A stretch of 64,000 nt of DNA from the NCBI GenBank assembly GCA_016718155.1, contig JADKEH010000027.1, forward strand, positions 1 to 64,000, read 5' to 3'. The notes beneath the pieces were generated by a model. That model ran no database searches and had not been told where the DNA came from. It worked only from the letters and a program-made list of their open reading frames with translations. Shown here piece after piece: positions 1-8,833 of the stretch (position 1 is its first letter; every line of letters begins with the position of its first letter). The DNA comes from Candidatus Rhodoferax randersensis. Lineage in GTDB: Bacteria; Pseudomonadota; Gammaproteobacteria; Burkholderiales; Burkholderiaceae_C. A program made the position numbers and the translations under genes.

Positions 1-1
1 C

Positions 2-646
2 CTGTCCTCCGAACCTGCCAACGCAACCCACGCCAGCGTGACCGGCAACTGCGAGAGTTGCCATTCCTCGACAACGAGTTGGCTCAGCGGCGTCAAGTTC
101 ACCCACTCGCCGGCCAATGCGGTGGGCACTGGCACCTGTGACACCTGCCACAACGGGACCACCGCCAAAGGCAAGACCGTGACCCACATTCCGGTCACGA
201 CCGGCGTGAGCAAATGCGACTCCTGTCACCGATCACAAGTCAGTTTTGCCAGTGCCGTCACGATGAATCACAGTGCGGTCAGCACATCGACCTGCAAGTC
301 CTGCCACAACGGCAGCTACACCACGCAAGGTGCCACCGGCGCGCTGGCCAAACCCACCAACCACATTCCCGAAGCGCAATTGCTCAACGGCGCCAGCATG
401 GATTGCAACACTTGCCACACCAGCACCGCCAGTTGGGGCACGACACGGATGAACCACAACGCCAGCCTGGGCAACGGCGCGGGCTGGTGCAAGGCTTGTC
501 ACGCCACCGGCACGTCCTACCTGGGCAGCATGGAGAAGAAGTCCCTGACCCACGAGGCCAAATCAACACCCCCGACCGATTGTTCCCAGTCCGGCTGTCA
601 CCGGCCGCTGGGGAGCAAGGGTGTTGCCTACTCCAAGTGGGATTGA
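2..646 (+). CDS. Multihaem c-type cytochrome, C-terminal part (5' end outside window)
   Basis: The frame is open to the window edge, so the true start lies upstream. The visible 214 residues carry six CxxCH haem motifs (CESCH, CDTCH, CDSCH, CKSCH, CNTCH, CKACH) and a seventh, wider one near the C-terminus, CSQSGCH (CX4CH). The haem sites sit in a repeating pattern in which a lone His-containing segment, such as THIP or NHIP, precedes each pair, as in bis-His ligated multihaem cytochromes of metal-reducing or sulfur bacteria. The protein is expected to be periplasmic or at the outer membrane and to pass electrons. The next gene downstream (a TPR/beta-barrel protein) and a CcmI-like assembly factor suggest an electron-export or import module. 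The exact partner is not identifiable from the sequence. Confidence 0.85.
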   Translation: MSSEPANATHASVTGNCESCHSSTTSWLSGVKFTHSPANAVGTGTCDTCHNGTTAKGKTVTHIPVTTGVSKCDSCHRSQVSFASAVTMNHSAVSTSTCKSCHNGSYTTQGATGALAKPTNHIPEAQLLNGASMDCNTCHTSTASWGTTRMNHNASLGNGAGWCKACHATGTSYLGSMEKKSLTHEAKSTPPTDCSQSGCHRPLGSKGVAYSKWD

Positions 647-716
647 CGGCACGTTCCGGCGCCCGCGCCCCCTGTACTCATCCCGAACTCAATTTTTACT
701 TCGAACCCAAGCGCTT

Positions 717-2878
717 ATGAAATTCCTACGAAATCCGTGGTTACCGACCGTGATGCTGCTGTGCCTGGCCCCGATGGCCCGCCCAACTGATTGAAGACAT
801 CGACCTGCGCCGTGAAGGCGCCCGCCGTGGCGCAGATTCGTTTTGTAACGCCGGTGCAGTACCGGCGGTCCACCGCGGCACTCGCGGGCGATCTGGTTCA
901 AAGCCACTATGACGTCTTACCAACTCGCGAGAACCTCAACCTGTCGTCCGGCCAGCGTTCCATCGCGGGTGGTTCCGGCATACCCAGGATTACCGTCAAC
1001 GACGAAGGTGTAGCGCGCGCCGACCTGAGTCGCAAGCTCATCATTCGCTTTAGCGAACCCACCAAGTTCCGCATCCGCGCCGGACAGCACTGGCAACCCC
1101 GCAGCATCGAAATCGTGCTGGAAGGTCTTGGCACGGCACTCGACGCCGCGAATGCCGCGCGACCATCTCCACCGCCTGTGACCACGCTGGCAGCACCTCC
1201 CGCAGCGTCAGCGGACCTGGACGCCAAGGCAGCCGGGCTGCTGGCTGCGGCAGAGGCCGCGCATGACCGCGCCGACTATGCGCTGGCGATTGACCAGGTC
1301 AACCGCTTGCTGGAACTCCCCGCCAACGCCTCGTCACGCCGGGGTCAGGAACTGATCGGCCTGTCGCGACTAAAGATGGGAGACAAGGTGCGCGCGCGCA
1401 GCGAGTTTGAGGTTTTCCTCAAACTCTACCCCAGTGGCCCCGACGCCGAGCGCGTTCAGCAACAACTGGCGAGTTTGGGCAAGCCTGCGGAAACGACACG
1501 CACGCGCCCACCCGTGGTGGCGAGTTCCAGCACTAGCGGCTCGGTGTCGGCCTTCTACTACGGTGGCCAGTCAAGGTTCGCACCCAGGAATTCCTGGACT
1601 CTGCACTGAGTGGCTTGCCCGAGCTACAGGCCGACAACACCCTGTCGGCAATCGACCAGAAACAACTGCAAACCAACGTCGATCTGAACTGGCGCTACCG
1701 CGATGCCCGACAAAGACATGCGATTCGTCTTCCGTGATGCCTACGGCGCCGACCTTCGCAGCAATGGCGTCAACAAAGAACCGATTGTCGGCCCTGTACT
1801 TCGACCACAAGTCCTTCGTCAACGGCACCAGTTTTCGCGTTGGCCGGCAGTCCCCCACCGGTGGTGGCGTGCTGTACCGCTTTGACGGCGCGCAGGCCGG
1901 CTACACCTTTGCGCCCAAATGGAAGGTCAACGCCGTGATGGGCGTTCCGACGGAGTCGCTGCTCGATGCCCGTCGGCATTTCTACGGCGCCTCGCTGGAT
2001 GCCGAAGCCCTGACCAAGGAGATCAGTGGCAGCGTCTATGTGGTGCAGCAAGTCATCGACGGCGAGGTGGACCGGCGTGCCGTGGGCACCGGGCGCGCTA
2101 CTTCAGTGGTGGCCTGTCGGCCTCGGCCCAACTGGACTATGACCAGCTCATGAAAGGCATCAACATCGCATCGCTGCAGGCCACCTGGCAACTGCCCGAC
2201 ACCACGGTGTTCAATTTCCTGTACGACCGCCGCGCCACACCGATTCTGTCGCTCGGAAACATCCTGTTCTTTCAGGATCCCAATCTACCGACCCCAGCTC
2301 GCCGGGTCAGCGATCTGGTGGCCAGCGCCGGCTCGACCAGCGTGCTGCGTGATCAGGTCAAGGGCATCACGGCCTACCAGACCCAGGGGCTGGTGGGCGT
2401 CACCACCCCGATTTCGAAGAACTGGCAAGCGGGCGCCGACGTGCGCTACACCAACATCGGTGAGATCAAGCCGGTGGCGGTGATCCTGCCCCAGGGCCAG
2501 CCCAGCACCGGCGACCTGTGGGGCCTGGGCCTGCAACTGATTGGCAGCAACCTCTACTCGGCGCGCGACACCCACGTGTTCAACCTGAGCTACATGACCG
2601 GACCGACCTACCACGGCACCCTGCTGTCCTACAACAACCTGTCCGCCTTTGGGGAGAAGTGGCAGTTCGAGCCCTCGCTCAAGTACTACACGCAAAACGA
2701 CAGCACCGGCGCCACCAGCAAGCGACTGACACCGGGGCTGCGCGTGAGCTACAAGCTGCAGACCCAGCTGACCGTCGAGTCCGAGCTGACTTACGAGCGC
2801 TCGGAGTCGAACTCCACCGGTCGGGTCGAATCTTCCGATCGGGTCACCTACTATGTCGGCGCGCGCTACGATTTCTGA
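717..2878 (+). pseudogene. TPR and outer-membrane beta-barrel protein, broken by about six frameshifts
   Basis: A signal peptide begins at ATG 717 (MKFLRNPWLPTVMLLCLAP). The conserved text then jumps between frames near 780, 814, 1572, 1702, 1785 and 2095, and ends in a beta-barrel-like C-terminus finishing in Phe (YYVGARYDF). If the frames are joined, the product is about 720 residues: signal peptide, an AMIN-like segment (AQIRFVTPVQY), a TPR-like region (about residues 165-240), then a long barrel of alternating aromatic strands (YFDHKSF, GYTFAPKWK, YDRRATPIL). Such a protein could be the outer-membrane partner of the upstream multihaem cytochrome. The many compensating shifts with preserved coding text on each side point to sequence errors or a recent pseudogene rather than an old one. 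No family name is claimed. Confidence 0.65.
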
Positions 2879-2880
2879 CC

Positions 2881-4095
2881 ATGCCCCACACACTCGCTTC
2901 GCTCCGACAGCAACTGATCCAGCTCAAGACCCTGCATGAGCAGGGCACACTGTCCGATGCCGCCCACGAAGACGCCCGCAGCGCCCTGGAGCGCCGCATC
3001 GTTGACGCGGTGCTTCACGGCGCGGTGGACGAGCCCGTCGTTCCAACGCCAGCCAAAACCACAGGGTCTTCGGCCAGACCAGCGCCACCCAGATCGGCAG
3101 GGTCGCTGCTGCTGTGGGCCACGCCGGTCGCGGTGGTCGTGCTGATTGCGGGTGCCGCCCACTGGTGGAAGACATCGTCCCCCCCTGGCGCCGCCACGTT
3201 GGCGCCAGCGCCCTCCCCCGGCCTGGCCGCCGCATCGCCACCAGGCAAGGCACCGCACAACACCAGCGCCAACGAGATTGCCGCCATGACGGAACGGCTG
3301 GCGCTGAAGATGAAGGAGCGACCCGAAGACGCCGAAGGCTGGGCCATGCTGGCGCGCTCGTACGCGGTGCTCGGGCGCCACGGCGATGCACTGGGCGCGT
3401 ACCAGCGGGCACTGGCGCTGCGTACCGACGACCCAACCCTGATTGCCGACTATGCGGACGCGCTGGCCATGAAAGCCAACGGGTCGCTGGAGGGCGAGCC
3501 GATCAAGCAGGTGCAACGCGCGCTCAAACTAGATCCACGCAATCTCAAGGCCCTCTCGCTGGCCGGCACGGCGGCGTTCGACCGCAAAGACTATGTCGCG
3601 GCCGTGAAGCACTGGGAGCAGATGATCGCCATCGGGCCGTCCACCGACGTGCTGGTGATGCAGGTGCAAGCTGGGCTGACCGAGGCACGCCGCTTGGCTG
3701 GAATGCCCGCGACCACGCTGGCCGCTGCGGTGAGCGCAGCCACCGCAGCGGCCGCCTCCGTCAGCGGCACGGTCTCACTGGCCCCGTCGCTGGCAAAACT
3801 GACCGATCCGCAGGACACCGTGTTCATCTTTGCACGCGCATCCCAGGGCCAACGCGCGCCGCTGGCGGTATTGCGCAAACAGGTGAAGGATCTGCCGCTC
3901 AAGTTCACGCTTGATGACACGATGGCGATGTCACCGGAGAACAAGATCTCCGGTGCAGCGCAAGTAATCGTCAGCGCCCGCGTCAGCAAGAGCGGCAATG
4001 CCCTGCCGCAAGCCGGCGATTTCTCCGGACAGGCCCCACCAGTGGGCCTTGGAAACTCGGCGCTGGCCATCGAGATCGGGGAACGGGTCAAATAG
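2881..4095 (+). CDS. CcmI/CycH-like TPR protein for cytochrome c maturation
   Basis: The product is 404 aa. Its N-terminus (LKTLHEQGTLSDAAHEDARSALERRIVD) resembles the short helical segment before the membrane span of CcmI/CycH proteins. One transmembrane helix follows (about residues 78-96, LLLWATPVAVVVLIAG), then a proline/alanine linker, TPR repeats (about 140-270, with WAMLARSYAVLGRHGDAL) and the CcmI C-terminal domain (VSGTVSLAPSLA, then VFIFARA and PLAVLR). CcmI proteins chaperone apocytochrome c to the haem lyase CcmF/H. It starts 2 bp after the beta-barrel gene, and the whole 1-5.5 kb set looks like one operon around a multihaem cytochrome. The start was set at ATG 2881 because the frame upstream only overlaps the previous gene. 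Confidence 0.8.
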   Translation: MPHTLASLRQQLIQLKTLHEQGTLSDAAHEDARSALERRIVDAVLHGAVDEPVVPTPAKTTGSSARPAPPRSAGSLLLWATPVAVVVLIAGAAHWWKTSSPPGAATLAPAPSPGLAAASPPGKAPHNTSANEIAAMTERLALKMKERPEDAEGWAMLARSYAVLGRHGDALGAYQRALALRTDDPTLIADYADALAMKANGSLEGEPIKQVQRALKLDPRNLKALSLAGTAAFDRKDYVAAVKHWEQMIAIGPSTDVLVMQVQAGLTEARRLAGMPATTLAAAVSAATAAAASVSGTVSLAPSLAKLTDPQDTVFIFARASQGQRAPLAVLRKQVKDLPLKFTLDDTMAMSPENKISGAAQVIVSARVSKSGNALPQAGDFSGQAPPVGLGNSALAIEIGERVK

Positions 4096-4162
4096 CGGGT
4101 GGTGCCTGCCACGGCAGGCAGGCGTTGCGTTCATCGCTGCCGGTCGTGGAGTCTGCGGGTCA

Positions 4163-5459
4163 ATGGTCAATCTCTATCTGTTCATCTACATTGCCGCATT
4201 CGGTCTGATCGTTGCGCTGTACCTGCGGCGTCAGCGCAACCGGCATGCCACCCACGCGGCGAAGCTGCAGCAAGCCATAGAGGGCGGGCTGCTTGAGCCA
4301 CCCTCGCTGCATCCGGTGGTCAACCCGACCCGCTGCATGGGTTCCGGCGCCTGCATCAAAGCCTGCCCGGAGCAGGCTTTGGGCATCGTCAACGGCAAGG
4401 CCGTGCTGATCAATCCAGCGCACTGCATCGGGCATGGGGCCTGCGCCGCGGCCTGTCCGGTGGAGTCGATCAGCCTGGTGTTCCGGCACCGAAAAACGCG
4501 GCATCGATATCCCCAATGTCACGCCGCAGTTCGAGACCAACGTGCCGGGTATCTTCATTGCGGGCGAGCTCGGCGGCATGGGCCTGGTGCGCAAGGCCGC
4601 CGAACAGGGGCGCCAGGCCATCAATACCTTGCGCAAGCGGGCCGGCGCCGGCGCTGAGTACGACGTCGTGATCGTGGGCTGCGGGCCGGCCGGCCTGTCG
4701 GCGGGCTTGTCAGCGATTGAGCACAATCTGCGCTACAAACTGCTGGAACAGGAAGACTCGCTGGGTGGTGCGGTCTACCACTATCCACGCCACAAGGTCA
4801 CCATGACGGCGCCGGTCGACCTGGCACTGATCGGCAAGGTCAAGTTCGGTGAAGTGCAGAAGGAGAAACTGCTGGCGTTCTGGGTCGACGTGGTCAAGAA
4901 AACCGGACTGCAAATCTCGTTTCGTGAACGCATGGAGAGCATTGACCGGCAGGATGGGCGTTTCGTGGTGCACACCAACCGGGGCAGCTACAGCACCAGC
5001 ACGGTGCTGCTGGCGATGGGACGGCGTGGAACGCCACGCAAGTTGGAAGTGCCGGGCGAGGAGTCCCACAAGGTGGTGTACCGTTTGATTGACCCCGAGC
5101 AGTACCGGGGCCAGGCGGTGCTGGTCGTCGGCGGCGGCGACAGCGCGCTGGAGGCGGCGATTGCCCTGTCCGAGCAAGCCGGCACCGATGTCACCCTGTC
5201 CTACCGCAGTGCGGCGTTTTCCCGGGTCAAGCCCAAGAACCGCAGTGCGCTGGAACAACAGCAAAAGACCGGGCGCCTGCGCGTGCTGCTCAACTCACAA
5301 GTCCTCTCCATCGCCGAACAGCATGTGGAGATCGACCATGACGGTGTTCCACAGCGCCTGCGCAATGACGCGGTGATTGTCTGCGCCGGCGGCCTGCTGC
5401 CCACGCCTTTGCTGCAAAAGATCGGCATTGAGTTCGAGACCAAATACGGGGTCACCTGA
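4163..5459 (+). CDS. Ferredoxin-domain FAD/NAD(P) oxidoreductase (frameshifted)
   Basis: The protein starts with an N-terminal membrane helix (MVNLYLFIYIAAFGLIVALY). Two [4Fe-4S] motifs follow (CMGSGACIKACP and CIGHGACAAACP), then a thioredoxin-reductase-like flavoprotein with two dinucleotide folds (VVIVGCGPAGLSAGLSA and VLVVGGGDSALEAA). Reading is interrupted by one extra C at about 4483 (TTCCGGCACC instead of TTCGGCACC). Removing it restores SISLVFGTEKRGIDIP and a 431-aa protein. It would pass electrons between NAD(P)H or a ferredoxin and a membrane partner. It ends the operon that starts with the multihaem cytochrome. The single clean insertion suggests a sequence error. Confidence 0.75.
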
Positions 5460-5521
5460 TCGGCCCGCAAAGACTGCCGCCGGACTGGGCCGATCCGCGG
5501 CAGGCACCTCAAACCATCGCT

Positions 5522-5875
5522 TCAGCGCGCGGTGTTCTGCCGGACCAGTCGCGCAGTGACGGGGTTGAAATACACTTCCACGATGCGCCCTTCGCGATCG
5601 AATCCATAGATTTCGTAGCAGCTGTTGTTGGCGATCTTGAAGGTCTTGATCCGGTAGCCACGGTGCTGCGCCAACAGCTTCATCTCCTCCTCTGAGAACC
5701 ATTCCGAGCGCGGTGCCGTGGTGCAGACTTCGGAGGCTTTTTCCCGGCTGATGCCAACCGCCGCCGACGCGGTGCGGGCGGCGCTGGCCGGTACACCGGT
5801 CGCAAGGGCTTGTGCCTGCACCGAAGCTGAGGCCAGGCAGGCAAGACCGGCGAGCAGCGCAAATATGAACTTCAT
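5522..5875 (-). CDS. PepSY-like small periplasmic protein
   Basis: This 117-aa protein has a clear signal peptide (MKFIFALLAGLACLASASVQA). Its C-terminal half (FKIANNSCYEIYGFDREGRI) matches the PepSY/DUF2874 pattern of a short beta-hairpin domain found in periplasmic regulators. ATG 5875 was chosen over an upstream in-frame TTG/GTG because it begins the signal peptide and is preceded by GGGAG. It is convergent with the ferredoxin oxidoreductase gene. The role is unknown; PepSY domains often inhibit or modulate neighbouring enzymes. Confidence 0.7.
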   Translation of the reverse strand: MKFIFALLAGLACLASASVQAQALATGVPASAARTASAAVGISREKASEVCTTAPRSEWFSEEEMKLLAQHRGYRIKTFKIANNSCYEIYGFDREGRIVEVYFNPVTARLVRQNTAR

Positions 5876-5952
5876 GATGACTCCCAGAGATAACAATAGA
5901 CAGATTCTGGTCAACCGACATTAAGACGTTCTTACGACGGCCGTGCCGACGC

Positions 5953-6702
5953 TCAGTGCTTCTGCTTGCGTTCGCGTGACTTGTTTCTCGCCGCCGTCTC
6001 GCTCGCCACGCTTGCGGGCTCTTCGTCGGCGCTGCGATGGCACTCGACGCAATTGTCGTAGTTGGCGATGCCTTCCTTCTCATGCTCCGCCCGTACATTC
6101 TGGAGCGTGTGTTCGTGGCACCCGTAACAGGTATAGCGCCGGTAGTCATCGTTGACGTGACAGGTCACGCACTTCACGTTGTGGTCACGGTCCAGCACAA
6201 AGTGCTTTTCATGCTCGAAGGTGGCGGGCTTCAGGCTTGCGTCTTGCGGCACTGGGCGCAGCCCGCCGTAAGATTTTGATGAAGCTTGTCGGTGGGTTTG
6301 ACATGGCAGCTGTCGCAACGGTCCTGCACTGCGGTTCGTAGCAAGCCGTGAGAAAACGGTTTGCGACTGCGTTGGGTTAGTTTGGGCCCCTCGTGGTCGC
6401 TGTGACAAGCCATGCAATCGCGTTCGATCAAATCCTGGTGGAACGAAGTCTTGAGCTTGCGCTGGGCCAATGGCGCGCCTTTGGTCGTGCGCAAACCGAT
6501 GTCAGCCACCACATGGCAGTTGATACACCGCTGAATGGAGGCGCCACGCAAAGGCGCGTGACAGGCAAAGCAATCGGTGGCGAGCTCGGCATGCCCGCTG
6601 ACCAAGGCGCCGGGGCTGACCATGAGATGCGGGTAAATGAAGACCAGCGCCAACAGGCCGCCGATTGCCGCAGATGAGGACCAGAAGCCAGCCGCGCTTC
6701 AC
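5953..6702 (-). CDS. Multihaem cytochrome c (class III-like), two frameshifts
   Basis: An N-terminal anchor (KRGWLLVLICG, then GGLLALVFIYPHLMVSPG) leads into seven canonical haem sites: CFACH, CINCH, CMACH, CDSCH, CVTCH, CYGCH and CVECH. An eighth site reads CAQCR, with Arg in place of the haem-ligating His. The reading frame breaks near 6670 (inside the anchor) and near 6240 (just after CAQCR), each consistent with one missing base. The GTG start at 6702 overlaps the TGA of the upstream membrane protein by 4 bp, so the two are translationally coupled. The C-terminus is Lys/Arg-rich. It probably receives electrons from the cytochrome b-like protein encoded just upstream. The CAQCR site may be another base error. 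Confidence 0.75.
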
Positions 6703-7276
6703 TTCCAACCCCAAAACAGGAAGACGGCGATGATGTGCGCCAGCGCCAGCACGGCAAACACCAGGGTCACCGGCAAGTGCACCGAGCGCCACTGCTTCAT
6801 CACATCAAAAGTCAGGCTATCGACGTACAGGCGCTCTTCGAGCTCGTCAGCCGACAAACCCTGCTGACGCATGCGCTGGCGCGCCTGCTCCAGTCGTCTT
6901 CGTGAGCGATCCAGCAGGTATTTGCCGGTCAAACCGCTACCCACGTCAACCAACATCGCCCAGACCGCCAGCCAACCCAGTATGGCGTTGAAGTGAATTC
7001 CGCGTGCACCAATACCAGCAGCGAACCGAACCAAGCCATGCGCTGGTGCCAGCGCAACAGGACCGCGGGCTGACTAAAGCCCACCAGCCGGCGCTTGCGA
7101 AGCGAATAGACGAACGAAAGAAGAATCAGCAAGGTTCCGGGGATGCCCAGGTAGCGGCCGATCCAGACCACATTGAAGACATGCAGAAGGGCATCGAGCA
7201 GCAGCGCCAGCACGGCCAGCGCGGCAAACGCCAGCATGAAGGGCAACACCTCACGACGCAGCAACTTGGCTTGCAT
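6699..7276 (-). CDS. Membrane cytochrome b-like electron carrier (frameshifted)
   Basis: About 192 aa when joined across one missing base near 7000 (frames ending VLVHA and beginning GIHFNAILGW). The protein has about four hydrophobic helices (LPFMLAFAALAVLALLLDAL; GTLLILLSFVYSL; MAWFGSLLVLVHAGIHFN; VTLVFAVLALAHIIAVFLFW). Histidines in or near the helices (RWHQRM, VHAGIHF, SVHLP, LAHII) could bind haem b, as in ferric reductase or b561-like proteins. It lies 5 bp downstream of the flavin reductase and overlaps the multihaem cytochrome by 4 bp. The order flavoprotein, membrane haem protein, periplasmic multihaem protein is that of an electron relay across the inner membrane. Confidence 0.65.
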
Positions 7277-7281
7277 ACGCG

Positions 7282-8526
7282 TCAGGCCTCCAGCACCAGC
7301 GCCGAGCCTGGCTTGCCAACGCACAACAGGCAGCAGCCCGGCGCCACATCATGATCCGGATCTTGGGCATAGTGAACCGAGCCACTGAGCAGCTTGACCT
7401 CACAACTGCCGCAGCTTCCCGAGCGGCAGCCGGACTCGACTTCCACCGCGTGCCGTTCGGCCAACTCAAGCAAGTTGGCATCCTGCCCATCCCACACCAG
7501 CGTTCGCCCAGCACGCTGAAAACGCACTTCAAACGCAACGGTCGCACGCGAACCGGGCTCAGCGGGCAGCGCCGCGTCCGAACGAACCGTGGCCGGGCCA
7601 AAGGCTTCGAAATGGATATCCTGCCGCGGCACGTCCCACTGTGCCAGCCCCGCGACGATACTTTCCATCATGGGCGCGGGGCCACAGACATAGAAATGAT
7701 GCCGCCCATGCGGCAAGGTGCGTCGCAGCAACTCAACATCCACGTGTCCTTGATGCTGGTAGTCGCGACCCACAACATCACTCGACCCAGGCCGGCTGTA
7801 CACCACGTTCAAGTGGAAGTTCGGATGCACACGCGCCAGTTCTTCGAGTTGCAGCTTGAACGCTTGCTCACCGCTGTGGCGCACTCCGTAGTAAAGATGG
7901 ACCGTCCGGCTCGGCTGTTCAGCGAGGCACCAGCGCAACATGCTCGCCATGGGTGTGATGCCGATACCGCCGCCAATCAGCACAACCGGCACGTCGGGCG
8001 CAGCATCTATGTGAAAGTGACCCGACGGCGCCTTGACCTTGAGCACCTGACCAGGTTGAACCTGATCATGCAGATGGTTGGAGGACAGCCCGGCAGGCAA
8101 TTCGGGCCGATCTGGCGGCGCGTTGACTCGCTTGACGGTAATCCGGTAGCCCGTCGGGTCGGGACGCTCGGAGAGTGAATAGCATCGGGTGATGGCACGT
8201 CGGCCACCAGGCGAACTGCTATCTGCCACCTCCAGAGAAAAGGTCAGGAATTGCCCAGGCTTAAACGGAGGAAGTGGCGCGCCATCGAGCGGCGCGAGGT
8301 AGAACGAGCACTGACTGTGCAGGGCATCCTCATATTCGCGGCGCATGACACGAAACTCACGCCAGCCGGACCAAGCCGCGGCCGAAACCGACTGGGGTTG
8401 CGACTCATCATGGGCAGACGGCGGCTTGACCACGCTGCGCAGCCGCCAAAACCCGGCACCGATGCCAACCGCCAGCTGTAGCAGCAAAGCGGCGCTGATA
8501 TAAGCAAGGAGTTGTAAGGCAGTCAC
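7282..8526 (-). CDS. Membrane-anchored FAD/NAD(P) reductase with C-terminal 2Fe-2S ferredoxin
   Basis: The 414-aa protein has an N-terminal membrane helix (LLAYISAALLLQLAVGIGAGF), an FNR-like FAD-binding domain (RCYSLSERPD about residue 137; GHFHID), and an NAD(P) domain (VVLIGGGIGITPMASML and YVCGPAPMM). The C-terminal plant-type ferredoxin has CRSGSCGSC plus a distal Cys (CCLLC). This is the arrangement of NADH oxidoreductases such as Hcr and of phenol hydroxylase reductases. The start is GTG 8526. It is the first gene of the minus-strand set 8526-5953 and is the likely NAD(P)H entry point for the cytochrome b and multihaem cytochrome that follow. Confidence 0.8.
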   Translation of the reverse strand: MTALQLLAYISAALLLQLAVGIGAGFWRLRSVVKPPSAHDESQPQSVSAAAWSGWREFRVMRREYEDALHSQCSFYLAPLDGAPLPPFKPGQFLTFSLEVADSSSPGGRRAITRCYSLSERPDPTGYRITVKRVNAPPDRPELPAGLSSNHLHDQVQPGQVLKVKAPSGHFHIDAAPDVPVVLIGGGIGITPMASMLRWCLAEQPSRTVHLYYGVRHSGEQAFKLQLEELARVHPNFHLNVVYSRPGSSDVVGRDYQHQGHVDVELLRRTLPHGRHHFYVCGPAPMMESIVAGLAQWDVPRQDIHFEAFGPATVRSDAALPAEPGSRATVAFEVRFQRAGRTLVWDGQDANLLELAERHAVEVESGCRSGSCGSCEVKLLSGSVHYAQDPDHDVAPGCCLLCVGKPGSALVLEA

Positions 8527-8597
8527 AGCACAGGCAGAAGTGGGATAAAACTGGCAGGACCCGCCGACCAGGCAGATCGGCTTTTTCCATTCTAGGG

Positions 8598-8833
8598 TTC
8601 GCTTCCCTCGGGCGTTTGCGTTTTGTCAACCGTTGGCTGGTGCTGACTGCCCTGGGCGTGGTAAACACGTCCATGCTGCCGCACTTCACGACGCTGGCAC
8701 GCTGTCTTGGGTTTACCCAGCTGCCGCTGTGCCAATTTCTTTTTTTGGCCTGCTGACGGCACTGTTGATCTCGTATTTGGTGATGGTGGAAGGTGGCAAG
8801 CAATGGTTTTACCGACGTCCGATGAGGTCTTGA
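8598..8833 (+). pseudogene. C-terminal remnant of an MgtA-type P-type ATPase
   Basis: Two short stretches in adjacent frames read as the last transmembrane segments of a P-type ATPase: RFVNRWLVLTALGVVNTSML then CLGFTQLPL, shifting near 8745 to FFGLLTALLISYLVMVEGG and ending KQWFYRR. The ending resembles the MgtA/MgtB tail. There is no upstream ATPase body; the divergent reductase begins at 8526. The last 31 bases overlap the start of the intact ATPase gene in another frame. It is probably the relic of a deleted tandem ATPase gene. Confidence 0.5.

Noticed and set aside
233..553. Minus-strand open frame opposite the multihaem cytochrome
   Set aside because: It lies antisense to a clear CxxCH gene, with composition caused by the haem-site repeat.
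2518..2880. 5' extension of the CcmI-like gene
   Set aside because: The text is Arg/Gln-rich without conservation and overlaps the beta-barrel gene; ATG 2881 fits the family start.
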